From Planctomycetes bacterium UBA7888 (GTDB taxonomy: Bacteria; Planctomycetota; UBA1135): a DNA stretch of 15,909 nucleotides. Shown piece after piece: positions 8,301 to 14,366 of the stretch. Position 1 is the first letter of the stretch; the number at the start of each line of letters is the position of its first letter. Below the pieces are notes generated by a model. That model was not told the DNA's origin. It saw nothing but the letters and a program-made list of their open reading frames with translations, and did not search any database. The position numbers and the translations under genes were made by a program. The stretch covers positions 1 to 15,909 of the forward strand of contig DLRM01000021.1 of the NCBI GenBank assembly GCA_002500505.1, given 5' to 3'.

Positions 8301-8603
8301 CAAAAGCTCGAGTGCGTGGAAACGCTCCCGAAGAACTTCTGGATCGGCGCCGAGTTTGCCCTCACGTGCAGGGAATGGCACGGCCCCTCCCCCGAAAGAA
8401 GCCAGGTCTTCAAGTGCCAAATCCATTGCCGCAGAATCTGAAACAACAACTAAAAGAGGAGCGCTTGATTCTCTGGCAAGTTCAAAACTCGCCATAGCTT
8501 TAGAAGATCCCCAAAATCCACCCCAGCGGAGGGGTTTGGTTGCATTTGACCACGACTTGGATAATTTTCGGAAACTGTTCCCGTCGCGAAATGCTTCAAG
8601 CAT
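5343..8603 (-). CDS. mfd: Transcription-repair coupling factor Mfd
   Basis: A DNA translocase that dislodges RNA polymerase stalled at lesions and recruits UvrA. The 1086 residues are slightly short of E. coli Mfd (about 1150). A UvrB-like N-terminal region comes first, then the CarD-like polymerase-interacting domain near residue 400 (SGDVVVHAVHGVARF). The superfamily 2 motor has Walker A GDVGYGKTE near 558, DEEQ near 661, LTLSATPIPRTL, STTIVESGLDIP and QLRGRVGRS. The TRG translocation motif follows near 868 (LGAGFQIAMRDLEIRGAGNLL), with the C-terminal autoinhibitory D7 region last. I chose ATG 8603, which overlaps the rnc stop by 8 bases (ATGCTTGA) with GGGA 8 bases upstream. ATGs at 8615 and 8663 are also in frame inside rnc. 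It sits between rnc and the surA-like gene as one transcription unit. Confidence 0.97.
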   Translation of the reverse strand: MLEAFRDGNSFRKLSKSWSNATKPLRWGGFWGSSKAMASFELARESSAPLLVVVSDSAAMDLALEDLASFGGGAVPFPAREGKLGADPEVLRERFHALELLGRDGFSGILVAPLAALIQPVPSADDNTAILELSEGMALDPEDFLRQIVRAGFERVPAITEPGQVAMRGDIVDFFAPALGEPLRLEFFDDELESIRVFDIGSQRTRHVLHHVRIPLGRELPEVGGKEDILPLERMPNNMRAIFWEPSLLEESAQRLRIRGGQWSAALQRNQNLLDQSRSLGLSTLPDKDGTLDILSVEEYCRGVADGASLLADRSKDGEKVIVFCATEAESSRLKHILEDQEKDPASLDIRQGGLERGFRVPEARLTVLHHRELIPGHGQHRPKPRHRRKETAPIDSILSLKSGDVVVHAVHGVARFFGLDTGTPSPEGGATSEEGVQDVIVLEFDGGSTLHVPASRVDLIERYIGAGGSDPQLDRLGSGSFERRRQKVADAVEDMAADLLDIQACRESAPGTAYAPISEQAEFDGSFPWEDTPDQAQGTREILDDLALPKPMDRLLCGDVGYGKTELAARATFRVLYEGWQVAILVPTTVLAEQHARTMRERFADWPVRIEQLSRIVPPRKRKEVIDGINCGTVDLVIGTHRVLSKDVKFSKLGLVIVDEEQRFGVKAKDLLKKKRSQVDVLTLSATPIPRTLHMAMAGIRDITALSTAPAGRQEVHTEIRYSDESDLVQEAIRREISRGGQVFFVHNRVHSLDRIATQLKRLVPEANIVTGHGQMDPKELEKAMLAFVRGEADILCSTTIVESGLDIPNANTIFIDDAQNFGLADLHQLRGRVGRSTHRGWCYLLIPRGKPMARDSRRRLKAVEELRYLGAGFQIAMRDLEIRGAGNLLGKEQSGHINAVGYETYRRLLSQAVGRLKRNPKRKKGGPLTTPVADLSIGVSASLSPSFIPDEEARLEILRVFDKTRSPEQILDALSGVQDRFGPPPQEVQHLAQLFFLKHRLGELGLDALQRVDDRLICRVRDMKTLEKALRKKDVLLRIITPRQAHWILPNPSCPPEEVLSHLFKIAAACSLPKKRRKSPSRSS

Positions 8604-9297
8604 TGTATTTCCCATCTTTCCGGAGTTGGGCAATGGCATTCCACGCCGCGGCTCGCTCGGCATCCTTTTTGTTTGTAGCTTCTGCGGGCGGGAAAGTTTT
8701 ATTGGCTAAAGAAACTTGAACCTCAAATCGGTTTTCGCCACCACACTCTTCGGTGCAGAGAAGTTCATAGGTTGGAATGACCCCTAGTTCGCGCTGACAC
8801 CAAGTTTGAAGCAATTGTTTGGCGCGAGTTTGCTCCCAATTCTCTTCAAGGTTGTCGATTTCGTTTTTTAACCAAGAAAGGGCTAGGTGTCCAGTACGAC
8901 GCAAACGAGTGTCTGCTGGAGAATCGAGATAGATAGCTCCCAGGATGGCTTCGAGAGCGTTGCCAGCAAGGGAGCGAGGCAAGTCTTCAGGGTCCAAGCC
9001 GGAGCCTGTGCGAATGAAAGAGGATAGTCCGAGTTCTTCCGCAACGCGGTTTAATGTGGAGCGCGAAACAAGCGCAGCCTTCAAGTCAGTGAGCCTCCCC
9101 TCGTCATGGGTTGGCAAATTGCGAAAAAGTGCCTCCCCGACGACGAGGTTCAAGACCGCGTCGCCTAAAAACTCGAGGCGTTCGTTGTTTTCCGTCTGGG
9201 CTGAAGCGTGAGTTAGCGCTTTGGCGAGCAAGCTGCGGTCGCGAAACTGATACCCCAGACGAACCTCGAGGCTTTCCAAGTCTCTGGAGGCCTCCAT
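8596..9297 (-). CDS. rnc: Ribonuclease III
   Basis: Cleaves double-stranded RNA, including rRNA precursors. The 233 residues are normal length. The catalytic domain carries NERLEFLGDAVL with Glu39, Glu42 and Asp46 (equivalent to E. coli Glu38, Glu41, Asp45), Glu66 in HDEGRLTDL, and GNALEAILGAIYLD with Glu116 (equivalent to E. coli Glu117). The position matching E. coli Asp114 is Asn113 here. A double-stranded RNA-binding domain fills about residues 158-228 (KKDAERAAAWNAIAQL). It is first of the rnc-mfd-surA-like-toroid series on the minus strand, diverging from the methyltransferase gene across 107 bases. No strong Shine-Dalgarno is visible before ATG 9297. Confidence 0.97.
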   Translation of the reverse strand: MEASRDLESLEVRLGYQFRDRSLLAKALTHASAQTENNERLEFLGDAVLNLVVGEALFRNLPTHDEGRLTDLKAALVSRSTLNRVAEELGLSSFIRTGSGLDPEDLPRSLAGNALEAILGAIYLDSPADTRLRRTGHLALSWLKNEIDNLEENWEQTRAKQLLQTWCQRELGVIPTYELLCTEECGGENRFEVQVSLANKTFPPAEATNKKDAERAAAWNAIAQLRKDGKYNA

Positions 9298-9331
9298 TTA
9301 GGTTTTCATCTTAGCGTTGCTTCGGAGAGTG

Positions 9332-9346
9332 ATATGTGTGGCATAT
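9332..9346. promoter_or_regulatory. AT-rich inverted repeat in the rnc/methyltransferase divergent spacer
   Basis: ATATG, five-base centre TGTGG, then CATAT form a short inverted repeat near the middle of the 107-base spacer. It could be an operator half-site pair, or simply part of promoter DNA (TATAAC follows at 9345-9350). I could not pair either box with a good -35. Confidence 0.2.
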
Positions 9347-9392
9347 AACAAAATTCACGTAATAACCTCCCCATCAGGCCTGGAATTCGATT

Positions 9393-9398
9393 TAGACT
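9393..9398 (+). promoter_or_regulatory. Candidate -10 box for a leaderless methyltransferase mRNA
   Basis: TAGACT is followed by exactly six bases and then the ATG at 9405, placing the predicted transcription start at or next to the first codon. The same geometry occurs before fabI and the HD-domain gene. No -35 resembling TTGACA is seen about 17 bases upstream. Confidence 0.35.
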
Positions 9399-9404
9399 TC
9401 CCCT

Positions 9405-10943
9405 ATGGCCACGCGAACAAGCGCCCTCGCCCACTTTCTTCTGAACAACTGGAGGAATTCTCACTCCATTGCTGAGGCGCTTTATGAGTCTCCGGCAGAT
9501 GTCAAGAAACTCCGCGCTGCGCGGCAGGCTCTCTCTCGCTTGCGGGACGCTCTCCAAAGCGATCAGCTCCCTTTAGATGTTCCTGCAGGTCGCACTTTGG
9601 TTTTGGATGAAAGATGGGAGCGGAAAAAGGAGGGGCAGGGTTCCGAGAAGTGTTTTCGCCTCCGTATGCAGGATTCTCATGCAAAACAGGTCTCATCCAC
9701 GGGCTTGCAGCAAGCTTCATGGCTACAACTTTGGGCACCACCGTCTTCGTGGACAGGTTGGATTGTGAGCGGTTTTCAGACGCTCGAGCGAGACCGTTCC
9801 ATCAGTCACAAGCACCTTTACACCGCGCTTAGCGGACCCGACAACTGGCTTACCGTTGCAGGTAGTCCGGTTTACAAACATGCGGAGCGATGTTCTGGGG
9901 AAGCAGTCTATTCGGAACTCCATTCTCCTTCGAAAGATTGGGTCACGCGTTCGGTGATTTACCTCGGACTGGGAACGGGGTCAGGGATGGCGGATATCCA
10001 GGTTGTGCGGGAGCTTTTGGAAAACGATCGCAGCCGAACTGTTCGAGCGGTACTAATGGATTTTTCGCCGGTTCTTTTGATGGAGACCGTTGCGAATTTT
10101 AATCAGGAGTTTGTTGACGAAATTGCGGCAGGTCGTCTCCTTCTTTTCCCCATCCTTGGTGATTTAGAACAACCTCAAGATTGGGTCAACCTCTTGCCGA
10201 CGATTGAATCTCAATCTTCACTTCTTGTTGGCATGTTTGGGAACACAATCGGCCACTTGCAGTACCGAGAGCGTGCAACGATTCAAAACATATTTGAACA
10301 ACTGAATCGCTGGGCGACCCAACATGGTGCGCCTGAGTGGACCCTGCGCAACTCGCGCATGCTTCTTGGAATTTCTTTGCAGCGAATGGGGGGTGCACCG
10401 CATGGTCAAACAAAGGAATCCAGTCGGCGTTGGCTCAACCTAGTGACTGACCCGCTCCGCACTTTGCTGGAGCGATCTGAGGGTGAGTACATCACCAAGT
10501 TCCACCAGCCGGATGAGTGGGTGGAAGAGGAGGGTCGCACGTCGCTGGCTGAGCTCTGTTTGCGTGATGGTGAGGAAAGAATTGTTGGAAGATTCCTTCA
10601 TGAGCGCCTTCCCTACAAGCCAAGCGATGGGTTGACCGGCGTTGTCCAGCGGTACATTTTCGCTTTTGATTGCGATTTGGAGTTGCGTGGGGAGGAGGTT
10701 TTTCAGCGTCATCATCTTCCAGAATCTCGTTGGTCGAGCCAGGCAAGCTTGAAGGCTCGTTTTTCTTCTGGTGGAGATGAAGTGGTCCTTTGTGAGGTGA
10801 CTCAATTCAAGTTGAACTCCTTTCGTCCCGCCTTGCGGCGGCTTGGGATGGCGCATGGCGAAAGCCAGGTTTACAAAGTGAAAGTAGGGAATACGACTCC
10901 TTATGCCGTTCTTGCTTTCGCGCCGAACCCTACGCAAGCGTAG
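9405..10943 (+). CDS. Divergent SAM-dependent methyltransferase, EgtD-like
   Basis: The 512-residue protein has an N-terminal region (about 1-180) that I do not recognise, rich in helices at the start (residues 1-50). A Rossmann methyltransferase core follows: SAM-binding glycine loop YLGLGTGSG near residues 185-193, strand-two acid in VLMDFSPVLL near 218-227, and GMFGNTIGHL near 275-284. The last closely recalls the GSTIGNF segment of histidine methyltransferase EgtD and relatives. A further domain (about 380-510, with GRFLHERLPYKPSDG and a strand-rich end) matches where the EgtD family has its substrate domain. No egtB, egtC or egtE is nearby, so ergothioneine synthesis is unproven and the substrate unknown. 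It ends 9 bases before fabI, and its stop codon TAG forms part of a candidate fabI -10 box. Confidence 0.65.
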   Translation: MATRTSALAHFLLNNWRNSHSIAEALYESPADVKKLRAARQALSRLRDALQSDQLPLDVPAGRTLVLDERWERKKEGQGSEKCFRLRMQDSHAKQVSSTGLQQASWLQLWAPPSSWTGWIVSGFQTLERDRSISHKHLYTALSGPDNWLTVAGSPVYKHAERCSGEAVYSELHSPSKDWVTRSVIYLGLGTGSGMADIQVVRELLENDRSRTVRAVLMDFSPVLLMETVANFNQEFVDEIAAGRLLLFPILGDLEQPQDWVNLLPTIESQSSLLVGMFGNTIGHLQYRERATIQNIFEQLNRWATQHGAPEWTLRNSRMLLGISLQRMGGAPHGQTKESSRRWLNLVTDPLRTLLERSEGEYITKFHQPDEWVEEEGRTSLAELCLRDGEERIVGRFLHERLPYKPSDGLTGVVQRYIFAFDCDLELRGEEVFQRHHLPESRWSSQASLKARFSSGGDEVVLCEVTQFKLNSFRPALRRLGMAHGESQVYKVKVGNTTPYAVLAFAPNPTQA

Positions 10944-10946
10944 AAT
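10941..10946 (+). promoter_or_regulatory. Candidate -10 box for a leaderless fabI mRNA
   Basis: TAGAAT, five of six matches to TATAAT, lies exactly six bases before the fabI ATG and includes the TAG stop of the preceding gene. If used, the message would begin at or beside the start codon. The 9-base gap shows no Shine-Dalgarno. Read-through from the upstream gene is the alternative. Confidence 0.4.
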
Positions 10947-10952
10947 CTAGGC

Positions 10953-11720
10953 ATGCTGAAGGGAAAGAAAGGAGTCATTTTCGGAGTCGCAAACCGGCAC
11001 AGTCTGGCTTGGCACATCGCCAAGGAAGCTTATGCCCATGGCGCTGAACTCATTCTTGGTGTTGCGAATGAGCGATTTAGAGAAAAGGTTGCTCCTTTAG
11101 CTGCCGAAGTGGGTGCCCCGGAGCCGGTGATTTGCGATGTCACTAGTGACGAATCCATTCTTTCGACCTTTCATGTCATCAAGGATCGAATGCCCGAATT
11201 GGATTTTATGGTACACGCCATAGCCTTTGCGAATCGCCAGGACTTAGAGGGTCGGTTTATTGACACCGATCGCTATGGCTACCATGTCGCGCAAGATGTT
11301 TCCGCTTTCTCTCTCGCCGCGATGAGCCGCGAAGCTGAGAAAATGATGAAGCCTGGGAGCTCTATCCTGACTTTAACCTACATTGGTTCGGTGCGAGCGG
11401 TTCCAAATTACAATGTGATGGGAGTTGCCAAAGCGGCACTGGAATCCAGTGTTCGTTACCTTGCGACCGACTTGGGATCCGAAGGGATTCGAGTGAATGC
11501 TTTGTCCGCCGGCCCGATTAAGACATTATCGAGCTCCGGCGTGAAGGGTTTGCGCGACAAGTTGGATCAACAGGCTGTGAAGAACCCGCTTCATCGCAAC
11601 ATCACGGGCGAAGACGTAGGCAAATCGGCGGTGTTCTTGCTTTCTGATTACTCCTCTGGTGTGACAGGCGAAGTGTTGTATGTCGATAACGGCTACCACT
11701 CCTGCGCAACCTGGGCATAG
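10953..11720 (+). CDS. fabI: Enoyl-[acyl-carrier-protein] reductase (NADH/NADPH) FabI
   Basis: Catalyses the last reduction in each fatty-acid elongation cycle. The 255-residue length fits. The cofactor-binding motif GVANRHSLAW (residues 11-20) replaces the classical SDR glycine motif, as in all FabI. The active site has Tyr143, Tyr153 and Lys160 (equivalent to E. coli Tyr146, Tyr156, Lys163) in TYIGSVRAVPNYNVMGVAK, followed by SAGPIKTLSSSG. The HAIAFAN segment near residues 88-94 is closer to Gram-positive FabI (HSIAFAN) than to E. coli. No other fatty-acid genes are adjacent. It follows the methyltransferase by 9 bases and precedes thiD by 14. Confidence 0.97.
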   Translation: MLKGKKGVIFGVANRHSLAWHIAKEAYAHGAELILGVANERFREKVAPLAAEVGAPEPVICDVTSDESILSTFHVIKDRMPELDFMVHAIAFANRQDLEGRFIDTDRYGYHVAQDVSAFSLAAMSREAEKMMKPGSSILTLTYIGSVRAVPNYNVMGVAKAALESSVRYLATDLGSEGIRVNALSAGPIKTLSSSGVKGLRDKLDQQAVKNPLHRNITGEDVGKSAVFLLSDYSSGVTGEVLYVDNGYHSCATWA

Positions 11721-11734
11721 AGTCCGTTTCGTCG

Positions 11735-12454
11735 ATGGCTACTATGCCGAAAGTACTCTGTATTGGGGGTTCAGACCCTGGTGCTGGCGCAGGTTTGCAA
11801 ATGGACGAGCGTGTTGTCCGCGAGTTGGGTTGCAAATTCGTTGGCGTGGTTGCGGCAGAAACCGTTCAGGATGAACAGGGACTTCGGTCAGTTACTCCTC
11901 GAAATCCAGAGGAAGTTCTGCAAGAGGTTGAGTCTCATTTGTCACAATCCGAAGTCGTTGCGGTCAAAACAGGTGCGCTTGGGACAGAATCAATTGTCCG
12001 GTTGTTGTATCAACCTTTGAGAAATCGCCCGGACCTCCCTCTAGTTGTGGACCCGATTGCGCGAGCAAGTCGAGCTGTGCGTGATGACTTGTGTTTGCTG
12101 AGCGAAAAAGGGGAAGAGGCTCTTTTTCAAGGCCTTGCAGGAATTGCAACGGTTGTGACACCGAACCAATTAGAGTATGAAGCGTCGAAATATAGTGAGT
12201 GCCGAGCAGTGTTATTGAAAGGTGGACATGCAGATGGCAGCGAAGTTTGTGATGAGCTTCTTATTCCAGGCGAATCGCCTAAAAAGTTTTGCTCCCCTCG
12301 CCTTTCGGGAGTTGAAGGCGCGCATGGAACTGGCTGCGCTTTTGCGAGTGCCGTCGCCGCTTTCCTCGCCAGCGGATTGTCTCTTGAGCACGCATGCTCA
12401 GGCGCTCATGCCGCAATGCAGCAATGGTTAGCCGGAGATTTCTTCTCTAACTAA
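11735..12454 (+). CDS. thiD: Hydroxymethylpyrimidine / phosphomethylpyrimidine kinase
   Basis: Phosphorylates the pyrimidine half of thiamine. The 239-residue ribokinase-fold protein starts with CIGGSDPGAGAGLQMD (residues 9-24), the ThiD equivalent of AGSDSxGGAGIQAD. It also has VVDPIARASR, VTPNQLE, LLKGGH and the anion-hole motif GTGCAFASAVAA beginning at residue 198. Length is slightly shorter than the usual 260 or so. A second ATG three codons in (11744) is an equally possible start. Neither has a clear Shine-Dalgarno, and a TAGAGT hexamer overlapping the fabI stop lies upstream. No other thiamine genes are near. A related pyridoxal kinase activity cannot be excluded. Its stop overlaps that of the converging HD-domain gene by 4 bases. 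Confidence 0.9.
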   Translation: MATMPKVLCIGGSDPGAGAGLQMDERVVRELGCKFVGVVAAETVQDEQGLRSVTPRNPEEVLQEVESHLSQSEVVAVKTGALGTESIVRLLYQPLRNRPDLPLVVDPIARASRAVRDDLCLLSEKGEEALFQGLAGIATVVTPNQLEYEASKYSECRAVLLKGGHADGSEVCDELLIPGESPKKFCSPRLSGVEGAHGTGCAFASAVAAFLASGLSLEHACSGAHAAMQQWLAGDFFSN

Positions 12455-13002
12455 AAGGTCAGGCCTTTCACCAAAGGCTCATAGGTCATGAAGTCGGTGT
12501 GGTGAACGATAAAAGCTTCAGCAGTTCGTTTGACCAGATTCCCTTCGCCGGCATGAGTAGCAATGATGTGGCAAACGGCGTCTGGGACGCCACACTCTTG
12601 GGCAAGGCCGACTCCGGTAAATGGATGGCGAAGGTATTGGCCACGGCGGGACTGAATGCATTTCTCACCTTCTTTTTCATACTCAAGAAGTTTGCCGACA
12701 TCTGCAAGGATGGCGCCAGCAATCAAGGTGTCGGAGTCGACGGGCATCGCATCGGCCATGAACTCGTCAATTTTTTCAGCACTCATCTTCGCAAGGTGAA
12801 CAACTAAGCGCTTGTGCTCCATAAAAGTTACCTTGCAGCCCTCCACATGGAGAGTAAATGGGATTTCGGTCAAGTCCTTTGGGGTCAAAGGGCTTCGCTC
12901 GAAGGCCAACACCCAAGTTGCAAGAGTCTTCTCTCGAAGGTCTTCATCCTGAATCCACGCCAGCTCTGGCCAAATCTCTACTACTTCATCTCGGGTTGCC
13001 AT
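12451..13002 (-). CDS. HD-domain phosphohydrolase-like protein
   Basis: The 183-residue cytoplasmic protein opens with a helical segment (EIWPELAWIQDEDLREKTLATW) and then has HD-domain features: His63 in FMEHKR, AILADVGKLLEYE (98-110), RHPFTGV with His126, HIIATHAGEGN with His150 and IVHHTDF with Asp170. The order H-(H)D-H-H-D matches HD hydrolases of the multi-histidine type, but the defining His-Asp pair reads Ala100-Asp101 (codon GCA). The VGKLLEYE that follows is exactly as in active relatives (HDVGK). Metal binding may be altered or lost. A nucleotide or phosphoester substrate is likely for the family, but I cannot name one. Convergent with thiD, with no room for a terminator between the stops. 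Confidence 0.8.
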   Translation of the reverse strand: MATRDEVVEIWPELAWIQDEDLREKTLATWVLAFERSPLTPKDLTEIPFTLHVEGCKVTFMEHKRLVVHLAKMSAEKIDEFMADAMPVDSDTLIAGAILADVGKLLEYEKEGEKCIQSRRGQYLRHPFTGVGLAQECGVPDAVCHIIATHAGEGNLVKRTAEAFIVHHTDFMTYEPLVKGLTF

Positions 13003-13008
13003 TGTGGA

Positions 13009-13014
13009 ATTGTA
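13009..13014 (-). promoter_or_regulatory. Candidate -10 box for a leaderless HD-gene mRNA
   Basis: On the minus strand TACAAT (five of six matches to TATAAT) is followed by six bases (TCCACA) and the ATG at 13002. This is the same spacing as before fabI and the methyltransferase gene. A convincing -35 is not seen 17 bases further upstream. Confidence 0.4.
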
Positions 13015-13041
13015 AAGGCCGCGATGGTGGGGGAATAGCGT

Positions 13042-13061
13042 TAGGCATAAAATCCTGCCTA
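13042..13061. other. Short inverted repeat between dgt and the HD gene
   Basis: TAGGCA and TGCCTA form a 6-bp stem around the 8-base loop TAAAATCC. It lies between the dgt stop and the HD-gene start. There is no T-run after it on either strand, so it is a poor intrinsic terminator. An operator or a chance repeat are both possible. The rest of this 106-base spacer shows only the candidate -10 described at 13009-13014. Confidence 0.2.
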
Positions 13062-13108
13062 GACCGGATTGTCACTCCTTGGCTTTGCAGGTCCGAAAAA
13101 GAGCTAGG

Positions 13109-14242
13109 TCAATAGCTCGGCAGGACGCCCAATTCGCGCGCAGCGACTTCGACATAGCGATCGGTCATGCCTTGGAGATAGTCGCAGATGGCGCGTTCCT
13201 GAGTCTCAGCAGTTTCGTGATACCGTTCAGGGATATGGGTTGGATCCTGAACCAGCTTTACAAACAGATGGTCCAATAAATCAGTTGCCCGTCGGACATG
13301 CCAATTTACTTCCTCTCGGAAGTACAGGTGCTCGTAAAGATACTTGTGAAGGTCTGCGACCATCGAACCAAATTCTTCGGAATGGCCAACCAACCTTTTT
13401 TCGCAGCACTGAGCGTCTTTTGCATTTTGAGGGGCAAATTCTTTCAAACGCAGAGTTGTTTCCTCGCAGATATCGTTAATCGCATCCCCTAATAATTCGT
13501 TAGCAGCGCGCCGCCAGAGCAAATGCCCACCGCAATTTGGGTGCCGTTCACGTGAAGACTTGACCGCCTGTCCAAAAATTGGAAGATCTATTGCCATCTG
13601 TTCTGGATTCAAAATCCCTTCTCGAATCCCATCATCTAAATCGTGGTAATGGTATGCCGTTGAATCTGCTAGGTCCACAAGTTGAGCTTCTAGCAAAGGA
13701 AAGCGAAGCACTTCTCCTGTCTCACAATCAGTGACTTTTTCATGTTTCTTAAGCGACTCCTTTGTTTCATGAGTCAGGTTCAGACCACGGTACTCAGGGT
13801 TTCGCCGCTCCAACACATCTACGACGCGCAAAGATTGTCGGTTATGAGTAAAGCCACCAAAGTCTGCCATGCACCGATCCAGCATTTTTTCGCCGGCGTG
13901 CCCGAAGGGAGGGTGCCCTAGATCGTGTGCGAGAGCAATTGTTTCGCAAAGGGGCTCGTTGAAGTTCAGCACCGATGCCAATGACCGCGACACCTGTAGA
14001 ACTTCCAAAGAGTGAGTCATTCGAGTTCGCTGATTGTCGCCAACATGATTGATAAAGACCTGAGTCTTGTACATCAGGCGACGGAAGCCCGAACTATGAA
14101 TCACTCTGTCGCGATCTCGCTCAAAACGTGTCCGCCAGGGATCGGGCTGCTCCTCAAAGGCGCGCCCGCGGGAGTCTTCAGACTTCATGGCAGCGGGGTG
14201 GAGGATTTCCCGTTCTCTTTGTTCCTTTTCCAGGCGGTTCAT
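13109..14242 (-). CDS. dgt: Deoxyguanosinetriphosphate triphosphohydrolase-like protein
   Basis: An HD-family dNTPase that releases triphosphate from deoxynucleoside triphosphates, affecting dNTP pools. The 377 residues from ATG 14242 match the shorter dGTPase-like class rather than the E. coli type. It starts with the typical opening SEDSRGRAFEEQPDPWRTRFERDRDR in which an Arg-rich region precedes HSSGFRRLMYKTQVF. Metal ligands are His77 (RMTHSLEV), His106-Asp107 (AHDLGHPPFGHAGE) and the Asp of LVDLADSTAYHYHDLDD. The frame is open to a GTG at 14287, but starting there would place the aroF promoter inside the gene, and the extra 15 residues are not family-like. The HD pair is intact here, unlike in the neighbouring HD protein. 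It diverges from aroF. Confidence 0.93.
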   Translation of the reverse strand: MNRLEKEQREREILHPAAMKSEDSRGRAFEEQPDPWRTRFERDRDRVIHSSGFRRLMYKTQVFINHVGDNQRTRMTHSLEVLQVSRSLASVLNFNEPLCETIALAHDLGHPPFGHAGEKMLDRCMADFGGFTHNRQSLRVVDVLERRNPEYRGLNLTHETKESLKKHEKVTDCETGEVLRFPLLEAQLVDLADSTAYHYHDLDDGIREGILNPEQMAIDLPIFGQAVKSSRERHPNCGGHLLWRRAANELLGDAINDICEETTLRLKEFAPQNAKDAQCCEKRLVGHSEEFGSMVADLHKYLYEHLYFREEVNWHVRRATDLLDHLFVKLVQDPTHIPERYHETAETQERAICDYLQGMTDRYVEVAARELGVLPSY

Positions 14243-14278
14243 GGCCCCAAGAGGATAGCGTTGCTTGAAGATAACGGA

Positions 14279-14307
14279 TTGACCCACCGCTCCCAGAAAC
14301 TTATGAT
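14279..14307 (+). promoter_or_regulatory. Sigma-70-type promoter for aroF
   Basis: TTGACC (14279-14284) and TATGAT (14302-14307) are separated by exactly 17 bases, each with five of six consensus matches. Transcription would start near 14314, giving a leader of about 53 bases before the aroF ATG. This is the best promoter match in the window. Confidence 0.65.
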
Positions 14308-14309
14308 TT

Positions 14310-14350
14310 GTGGCCCTTTAGGGGCCTCCAACCCAAAAAAAAGAGGCCAC
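14310..14350 (+). promoter_or_regulatory. aroF leader with competing hairpins
   Basis: Three pairings share the same bases. GGCCC (14312-14316) pairs with GGGCC (14322-14326) across loop TTTAG. GGCCTC (14323-14328) pairs with GAGGCC (14343-14348) across an A-rich 14-base loop. GTGGCC (14310-14315) pairs with GGCCAC (14345-14350). The first and second cannot form together. The region lies at or just after the predicted aroF transcription start, where such alternatives can act in attenuation or translational control. No T-run follows, so classical termination is not supported. Confidence 0.35.
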
Positions 14351-14366
14351 CTAACTTTGCATTGGC

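Noticed and set aside
10440..10937. Minus-strand open frame opposite the methyltransferase C-terminus
   Set aside because: No motifs, and entirely inside a gene with clear family motifs on the other strand.
10953..11000. FabI Ala91 (E. coli Gly93 position) as a resistance-type change
   Set aside because: HSIAFAN-type sequence is normal in Gram-positive FabI, so this is natural family variation.
14243..14287. GTG start giving a 15-residue longer dGTPase
   Set aside because: It would place the aroF -35 box in coding sequence and add residues absent from the family's usual opening. The GGGAG before it is only 2 bases from the GTG.
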